A stretch of 9,762 nucleotides of DNA. Source: Lachnospiraceae bacterium UBA4348 (GTDB lineage: Bacteria > Bacillota > Clostridia > Lachnospirales > Lachnospiraceae). Within the stretch, counting starts at the first letter, position 1. Each line of letters begins with the position of its first letter. Made by a program: the position numbers and the translations under genes. Location of the stretch: positions 1 through 9,762 of the forward strand of contig DGTA01000150.1 of assembly GCA_002394165.1 (NCBI GenBank), read 5' to 3'. This document shows positions 6,122-9,762 of this stretch, piece after piece. Under the pieces are notes generated by a model, which saw only the letters and a list, made by a program, of their open reading frames with translations, did not search any database and was not told the DNA's origin.

Positions 6122-6280
6122 AGCACAAAACGGTAGGCTGTCGGCTTGAGTTTGCAAGTTCTTTGCCCGTCCGGAATGGGACAACGCTTCTATCGTCCCT
6201 GGAGGACGGGCAGATAAGAACGCTGCAAACGAAACGAAGACAGCCGTGTTTTTGCTTCTGCACAGCACCTTGTTAATTCT
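6097..6280. repeat. Long imperfect palindrome II (~184 bp), possible MITE-like element or structured RNA
   Basis: The arms pair along nearly their whole length. Outer AT-rich bases 6098-6107 pair loosely with 6270-6279. GGTGCTGTGCAGAA (6108-6121) pairs exactly with TTCTGCACAGCACC (6256-6269). Then come GGCTGTC (6136-6142) with GACAGCC (6239-6245), GTTTGCA (6150-6156) with TGCAAAC (6224-6230), GTTCTT (6158-6163) with AAGAAC (6216-6221), and TGCCCGTCC (6164-6172) with GGACGGGCA (6204-6212). The tip is GGGAC (6178-6182) with GTCCC (6195-6199). It begins about 70 bp after palindrome I, is unrelated to it in sequence, and ends 17 bp from the pepV stop. Evenly spread mismatches suggest decay of, or selection on, a hairpin. 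Confidence 0.82.
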
Positions 6281-6297
6281 TAATATAGTACGTTTTG

Positions 6298-7701
6298 TCA
6301 CCCGCAGATCCGAATGATCGCATCCGCAAAGATCTTAGCGCTCATCACCATCACTTCTATATCCATATACTCGTCATCTCCGTGCATATGGGTATCCACT
6401 CCCTCGATCTCGCAGCCGAACGCAACACCGTGCTTTAGGTCATGGACATAGGTGCCTCCGCCGATGGCCAGCGGTTCCCCTTTTTCATGGAAGTACAGCT
6501 CATAGGATTCGAGAAGCTTCTTTACAAGATCGGAGTCGCCGGGTACGCAGTGGGCCGGGATCATCTCTCCCTCTTCCATCTTCATACCGATGGAAGCGAA
6601 GTCTTTTCTCATCACCTTCGTCAGGTTCTCATCGGTGGCGCACAGGGGAGCTCTTGAATCGAATTCTCCTCTGAGCACTCCGTCTTTCAGGTTCAGGATG
6701 CCCAGGTTCATGGTCAGCGCGCCGGAGGTCTCATCGCTCATGGCGACTCCAAGGGCTGTGCCTTCTGTGTCTCTGTGGGGATAAAGGCTGGCGATACCGC
6801 GAAGGAGGTTTACCGCCTTTGTCTCATCGAGCGGAAGATCGCTGATCAGCGTAAGAGCCGCCGTGATGGCGTTGATGCCGTGGCCGGGTGTGGAGGCATG
6901 GGCCGCCTGCCCTTTCACCTTTACGAGGACCTGGCCAGCCTCCTGTGAGCAGGTAAAGACGGCTTCCGTCTTCTCCTGTGCTTTCAATGCGGCTTCCTTC
7001 ACCTCATCCAGGCCAAGGCCGGTGACGGTAAAGCAGGCATCCGCCGGGACAACGTTCACCTTCGATCCGGCCAGGAAGGAAGTGACATCCTTTTTACCGG
7101 GCTCGGCAGCGGCATCTGCCTCAAATGACTTGGAAAGCCTTGCTTTTTCAATATTTACCAGCGGATAGGAGGCATCGGGCGTGAAGGTGGCCGGTGCTTC
7201 CTCTTCTTTTGAATAGTAATATTCCAGATCGGAAGAACCGCATTCCTCGTCGGATCCGAAGATCAGGCGAAGGGATGATTTCAGTTCGATCCCCAGGTCC
7301 TTGATGGCCTTGACGGCGTAGAGCGCGGCCACTGCCGGGCCTTTATCATCGCAGGTTCCTCTCCCGTAGATCTTACCGTCCTTTACCAGCGCCTTAAAAG
7401 GCTCAGTGACCGTCCATGTGTCCGAGACGGGGACCACATCCAGGTGAGCCAGGATATCCAGTGCCTTCTCTCCTTTACCGAAATCGCCGGTCACGACATA
7501 GTTGTCATAATTGGTTACGCCAAGTCCTTCGCGCTCCATAAGGGCACTCATCGCCTCCAACGCTCTGGCCGGGCCTTCGCCGAACGGCTTGCCCGGAAGG
7601 GCTTCGCCCTTCGTCGAGTCGATGGCCACCAGGTCCGTCAGATCCCGGAGCATATTTTCTCTCTGGCTGTCGATATACTGATCGATCTTATCCTTAAACA
7701 T
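6298..7701 (-). CDS. pepV: Dipeptidase PepV, M20 (Sapep) family
   Basis: A 467-residue cytoplasmic metallopeptidase of the M20 PepV/Sapep group, which splits dipeptides and similar small peptides. Its key residues line up with Lactobacillus PepV at a constant offset of one: H86 and D88 in AHLDVVP, D118 in GRGTCDDKGP (bridging), the catalytic base E152 and metal ligand E153 in GSDEECGSSD, D176 in TPDASYP, and H438 in DTHMHGDDEY. The middle part (about 185-385) is the insertion or lid domain, with QAAHASTPGHGINAI. The active site is complete and the length is normal. AGGAGG lies about 8 nt before the ATG. It stands alone, divergent from the MerR-methyltransferase gene, with palindrome II just past its stop. 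Assignment to the family is firm; substrate range is inferred. Confidence 0.95.
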   Translation of the reverse strand: MFKDKIDQYIDSQRENMLRDLTDLVAIDSTKGEALPGKPFGEGPARALEAMSALMEREGLGVTNYDNYVVTGDFGKGEKALDILAHLDVVPVSDTWTVTEPFKALVKDGKIYGRGTCDDKGPAVAALYAVKAIKDLGIELKSSLRLIFGSDEECGSSDLEYYYSKEEEAPATFTPDASYPLVNIEKARLSKSFEADAAAEPGKKDVTSFLAGSKVNVVPADACFTVTGLGLDEVKEAALKAQEKTEAVFTCSQEAGQVLVKVKGQAAHASTPGHGINAITAALTLISDLPLDETKAVNLLRGIASLYPHRDTEGTALGVAMSDETSGALTMNLGILNLKDGVLRGEFDSRAPLCATDENLTKVMRKDFASIGMKMEEGEMIPAHCVPGDSDLVKKLLESYELYFHEKGEPLAIGGGTYVHDLKHGVAFGCEIEGVDTHMHGDDEYMDIEVMVMSAKIFADAIIRICG

Positions 7702-7757
7702 ATTTAAGCCTCCTGTATTCAGATAGCGCCCGTTTGATTTTTCCCGGGCACTGCATT

Positions 7758-7787
7758 AGTATAGCATAAGGAAACCGTTGTTGACCA
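7758..7787 (-). promoter_or_regulatory. Candidate extended -10 promoter for pepV
   Basis: On the minus strand TATACT (7758-7763) is preceded by TGC (7764-7766), an extended -10 motif. A weak -35, TGGTCA (7782-7787), lies 18 bp upstream. Transcription would start near 7750, about 50 nt before the ATG. I see no convincing sigma-A promoter for the divergent plus-strand gene in the same 104-bp gap. Confidence 0.5.
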
Positions 7788-7805
7788 GACACAGGAGAGG
7801 AACCC

Positions 7806-8990
7806 ATGAAGAAAGAAGGCTACTACTCATCCGGACAGTTTGCCGCTCTCGCGGGCGTATCCGTCCGCACGATCCGCTTTTACGATAAGCTCGGCATTCT
7901 CAAGCCCTCACTTCTTACCGGGAACAATGCCCGTTTTTACACGGACAGCGACCTGGTGCGTCTGCAGCAGATCCTGCTTCTCAAATATCTGGGGTTCTCA
8001 CTTGAGGAGATCCGGGAGCTGACAGTCGACGACCAGGATCCCGCCTATCTGCTCAACCAGCTCGATCTCCAGCAAAGACTCGTGGAGGACCGCATCGAGC
8101 AGATGCAGGTCGTAAGAAGCGCCATCAGCGATACGGCCGGCATGATCCGCGAAGGCGAGGGAGTCGACTGGTCAAAGCTTCTTGACCTGATCCATCTGAC
8201 CGGCATGGAAAATGCGCTGGCTGTCCAGTACAAGACCGCCAGCAACCTCTCGGCCAGGATCCGGCTCCATGCCCTCTACTCCGTAAACAAGCAGGGCTGG
8301 TTCCCGTGGCTGTACTCCCTTGGCGCACTCAGGGAAGGCATGCGGGTGCTCGAGCTTGGCTGCGGCAGCGGTTCTTTGTGGATTGAGAATATGACTAAGA
8401 TCCCCGCAAAGGTTAAGATCACCCTCTCCGATATCTCCGACGGGATGATCCGCGACGCGAGAAGGGGAATCTCCCTGGCGGACGAGCGCTTTGAATACAG
8501 CGTGTTCGACTGCAGCTCCATCCCGTTTCCGGATGAGACTTTTGATCTGGTATATGCCAACCATGTCCTGTTCTATGTTGACGATCCTTCAAAGGCCTGC
8601 CGGGAGGCTGCCCGGGTCCTGAAAAAAGGAGGCCGTTTTATCTGCAGCACCTACGGGCAGGATCACATGATCCAGATCAGCCGCCTTGTCAGCGAATTCG
8701 ACCAGCGGATCGTCCTTTCAGCGAACCGCCTCTATGACCGGTTCGGCCTGGAAAATGGCCGGGATATTCTCTCGCCTCATTTCGGGACCGTTCAGCTCGA
8801 AAAATATGAGGACCGGCTGCTTGTGGACAGTGCCGGCCCTCTCATTGAATATATCATTTCATGCCATGGAAACCAGAACCAGTATATCCTGGACCGTTAC
8901 AAAGAATTCCGCGCCTTTGTGCGCTCACGTACCGATAAAGGATTTGAGATCACCAAATCCGCCGGCGCTTTCATCGCCGTAAAGGACTAA
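7806..8990 (+). CDS. MerR-family regulator fused to a SAM-dependent methyltransferase domain
   Basis: A 394-residue two-domain protein. Residues 6-75 are a MerR winged helix-turn-helix: YYSSGQFAALAGVSVRTIRFYDKLGIL, then NARFYTDSDLVRLQQILLLKYLGFSLEEI. A probable coiled-coil dimer helix follows (about 82-115). From about 176 comes a class I methyltransferase fold: motif I VLELGCGSGSLW (180-191), the acidic end of strand 2 in LSDISDGMI (D209), a motif II region SVFDCSSIPFPDETFDLVYANHVLFY (232-257), and motif III as AARVLKKGGRFICSTYG. All the parts needed to bind SAM appear intact. MerR proteins usually sense ligands with their C-terminal domain, so this one may sense SAM or a methylation substrate, or methylate a small molecule. 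GGAGAGG lies 5 nt before the ATG. Target genes are unknown; the rfbA promoter downstream is a candidate. Confidence 0.88.
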   Translation: MKKEGYYSSGQFAALAGVSVRTIRFYDKLGILKPSLLTGNNARFYTDSDLVRLQQILLLKYLGFSLEEIRELTVDDQDPAYLLNQLDLQQRLVEDRIEQMQVVRSAISDTAGMIREGEGVDWSKLLDLIHLTGMENALAVQYKTASNLSARIRLHALYSVNKQGWFPWLYSLGALREGMRVLELGCGSGSLWIENMTKIPAKVKITLSDISDGMIRDARRGISLADERFEYSVFDCSSIPFPDETFDLVYANHVLFYVDDPSKACREAARVLKKGGRFICSTYGQDHMIQISRLVSEFDQRIVLSANRLYDRFGLENGRDILSPHFGTVQLEKYEDRLLVDSAGPLIEYIISCHGNQNQYILDRYKEFRAFVRSRTDKGFEITKSAGAFIAVKD

Positions 8991-8993
8991 GCG

Positions 8994-9017
8994 GCCGGAA
9001 AAAATCAGTCTTCCGGC
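8994..9017. other. Weak hairpin spanning the convergent gene ends
   Basis: GCCGGAA (8994-9000) and TTCCGGC (9011-9017) are reverse complements with a 10-nt loop, placed over the 14-bp gap and the end of the minus-strand gene. The run of six A (T on the other strand) lies within the loop side of the stem instead of after it, so this is not a textbook terminator. It may still act as a shared 3' end structure. Confidence 0.3.
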
Positions 9018-9472
9018 TCATCGAGGCCGAGCCACACGTTCTCGACCCACTCTTCGTCCTCATTGTTGAGGATCGCCTCGAGGGAGAAGAAATCTTCTTC
9101 CTCATCCTGCCAGCCCTGGTCCCCCGCAAGCATCTGCCAGCGGCGGTTCCCGTCCGCATAATGCTCCAGCTTGTAGACGTCGGTCTCCACCACGATCTCC
9201 TTGCCGGAAAGTGAATAGGTCGTGAGCAGGACATAGATCACATCTTCCTGGACATACTGGAAGAAAGGCCCGTCGTAGACGATGTCCTCGCGCTCGATCA
9301 GTCCCGCGAACTCACTGAAGGAAAGCCTGTTAAGCCGGAATTTCTGGGGATCCCAGTAATGTTTCCTGGCAACTTTCCTGACAAAGTGTACGATATTTCC
9401 AAGAATATCCTTTTTGGTAGCCAGCCGCTCCGCAAATACCTGCTCATCCCAGTCCAGTCCCGGATTACTCAT
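9005..9472 (-). CDS. Hypothetical protein, acidic C-terminus
   Basis: A 155-residue protein that I do not recognise. There is no signal peptide or membrane segment, so it should be cytoplasmic. The N-terminal half is mixed and basic around VRKVARKHYWDPQKFRLNRL (31-50), followed by SFSEFAGLI. The centre has beta-like alternation (VIYVLLTTYSLSGKEIVVETDVYKL, about 78-102), and the last 38 residues are very acidic (DEEEDFF, NEDEEW, LDEPED) with several tryptophans. That it is a real gene is supported by AAGGAGG 7 nt before the ATG, a good promoter upstream, and tight convergent packing (14 bp) with the MerR-methyltransferase gene. It is divergent from rfbA. No function is proposed. Confidence 0.75.
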   Translation of the reverse strand: MSNPGLDWDEQVFAERLATKKDILGNIVHFVRKVARKHYWDPQKFRLNRLSFSEFAGLIEREDIVYDGPFFQYVQEDVIYVLLTTYSLSGKEIVVETDVYKLEHYADGNRRWQMLAGDQGWQDEEEDFFSLEAILNNEDEEWVENVWLGLDEPED

Positions 9473-9514
9473 CGTAGCCTCCTTCCATGTCCGTCACCGC
9501 GTTGTTACCGGCTC

Positions 9515-9542
9515 ATTATACCATAGAAAACCTGCCCCTCAA
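9515..9542 (-). promoter_or_regulatory. Sigma-A-type promoter for the acidic hypothetical protein
   Basis: On the minus strand a consensus TATAAT (9515-9520) is preceded by TGG (extended -10) and, 16 bp upstream, by TTGAGG (9537-9542). Transcription would begin near 9508, about 36 nt before the ATG. Confidence 0.6.
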
Positions 9543-9576
9543 AAGGAAAAAAGTTGAAAAAACCGTAAATTGGTAC

Positions 9577-9607
9577 TTGAAGGTGACGTAACGTCACCAT
9601 TTATGAT
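9577..9607 (+). promoter_or_regulatory. rfbA promoter with 19-bp spacer containing a perfect palindrome (MerR-like operator)
   Basis: TTGAAG (9577-9582) and TATGAT (9602-9607) are separated by 19 bp, longer than the optimal 17. The spacer is filled by GGTGACGTAACGTCACC (9582-9598), two perfect 8-bp arms around a central A. The palindrome runs from the -35 edge and stops 3 bp before the -10, the same layout as MerR-controlled promoters such as merT, where the activator untwists an overlong spacer. Transcription would start near 9614, 54 nt before rfbA. An alternative reading (GTGACG, 18 bp, TAAAAT) would make the palindrome a repressor site over the -35. Confidence 0.6.
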
Positions 9608-9667
9608 AAAATAACTGAAAGAAAAAGTATCTGCTGTCCGATGAATTCGAACAAGGAGGAAAACATA

Positions 9668-9762
9668 ATGAAAGGTATCATTCTGGCAGGCGGATCCGGC
9701 ACCCGGCTCTATCCGCTCACGATGGTCACATCCAAACAGCTTCTGCCGATCTATGATAAGCC
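9668..9762 (+). CDS. rfbA: Glucose-1-phosphate thymidylyltransferase, N-terminal part (3' end outside window)
   Basis: The first 31 codons of RfbA/RmlA, which makes dTDP-glucose from glucose 1-phosphate and dTTP, the first step to dTDP-L-rhamnose for surface polysaccharides. The N-terminal nucleotidyltransferase signature is unmistakable: [16 protein letters not shown], which binds the nucleotide phosphates, followed by [10 protein letters not shown], whose lysine contacts the sugar phosphate. AAGGAGG (9653-9659) lies 8 nt before the ATG. The gene runs off the right edge, so completeness and the rest of the rml operon cannot be judged. Other sugar nucleotidyltransferases share the first motif, but the [10 protein letters not shown] block points to the RfbA group. 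Confidence 0.93.
   Translation, partial: MKGIILAGGSGTRLYPLTMVTSKQLLPIYDK

Noticed and set aside
5814..6297. CRISPR array or tRNA/rRNA gene in the gene-free gap
   Set aside because: There are no regularly spaced direct repeats and no cloverleaf or ribosomal sequence; the gap is explained by the two long palindromes.
6061..6301. Overlapping small open frames on both strands (71 and 66 codons) within palindrome II
   Set aside because: The two frames encode similar peptides (both contain KVLCR or MVLCR and end in CTAP) only because the DNA is palindromic. Neither has a good ribosome site or a recognisable protein pattern.

Overview
The window looks like chromosomal DNA from an anaerobic Firmicute of the Lachnospiraceae (Clostridium cluster XIVa) type. 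This is inferred from protein character: a pyrB-pyrI pair with a class-typical PyrI zinc site, a folA of the kind seen in Lachnospiraceae, DHHW and DUF4358 proteins beside an AlgI-like acyltransferase, and a PepV/Sapep dipeptidase. Strong AGGAGG-type ribosome binding sites and fairly GC-rich coding sequence agree with it. No CRISPR array, tRNA, rRNA, transposase or phage gene is visible.

Layout. Positions 1-688 (+) hold the end of pyrB and all of pyrI (aspartate carbamoyltransferase). They meet folA (692-1180, -) tail to tail with 3 bp between. folA is the last gene of a minus-strand operon that reads AlgI-like MBOAT acyltransferase (2370-3788), DHHW/AlgX-like SGNH protein (1201-2355), folA. 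Back to back with it, on the plus strand, are a membrane-anchored SGNH/GDSL hydrolase (3919-5322) and a DUF4358 lipoprotein (5349-5813). The two arms are probably one module for O-acetylation and trimming of a cell-surface polymer. The 130-bp divergent control region carries two good sigma-A promoters whose -10 boxes overlap inside one 12-bp palindrome, plus a 9-bp direct repeat.

The 484-bp gap at 5814-6297 has no credible gene. It holds two unrelated long imperfect palindromes (about 176 and 184 bp) that would each fold into an extended hairpin, with a short hairpin and a partial duplicate of one arm between or beside them. They look like MITE-like or other interspersed repeat elements, or structured RNAs.

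Next comes pepV (6298-7701, -), divergent from a MerR regulator fused to a SAM-dependent methyltransferase (7806-8990, +). An unrecognised acidic protein (9005-9472, -) follows, and the window ends in the first codons of rfbA/rmlA (dTDP-rhamnose synthesis, 9668 on, +). The rfbA promoter has a 19-bp spacer filled by the palindrome GGTGACGTAACGTCACC, laid out like a MerR-family operator-promoter. The nearby MerR-methyltransferase fusion is therefore a candidate regulator of a surface-sugar operon.

The most interesting items are the MerR-methyltransferase fusion with the MerR-like rfbA promoter, the overlapping divergent promoters of the acetylation module, and the paired long palindromes.
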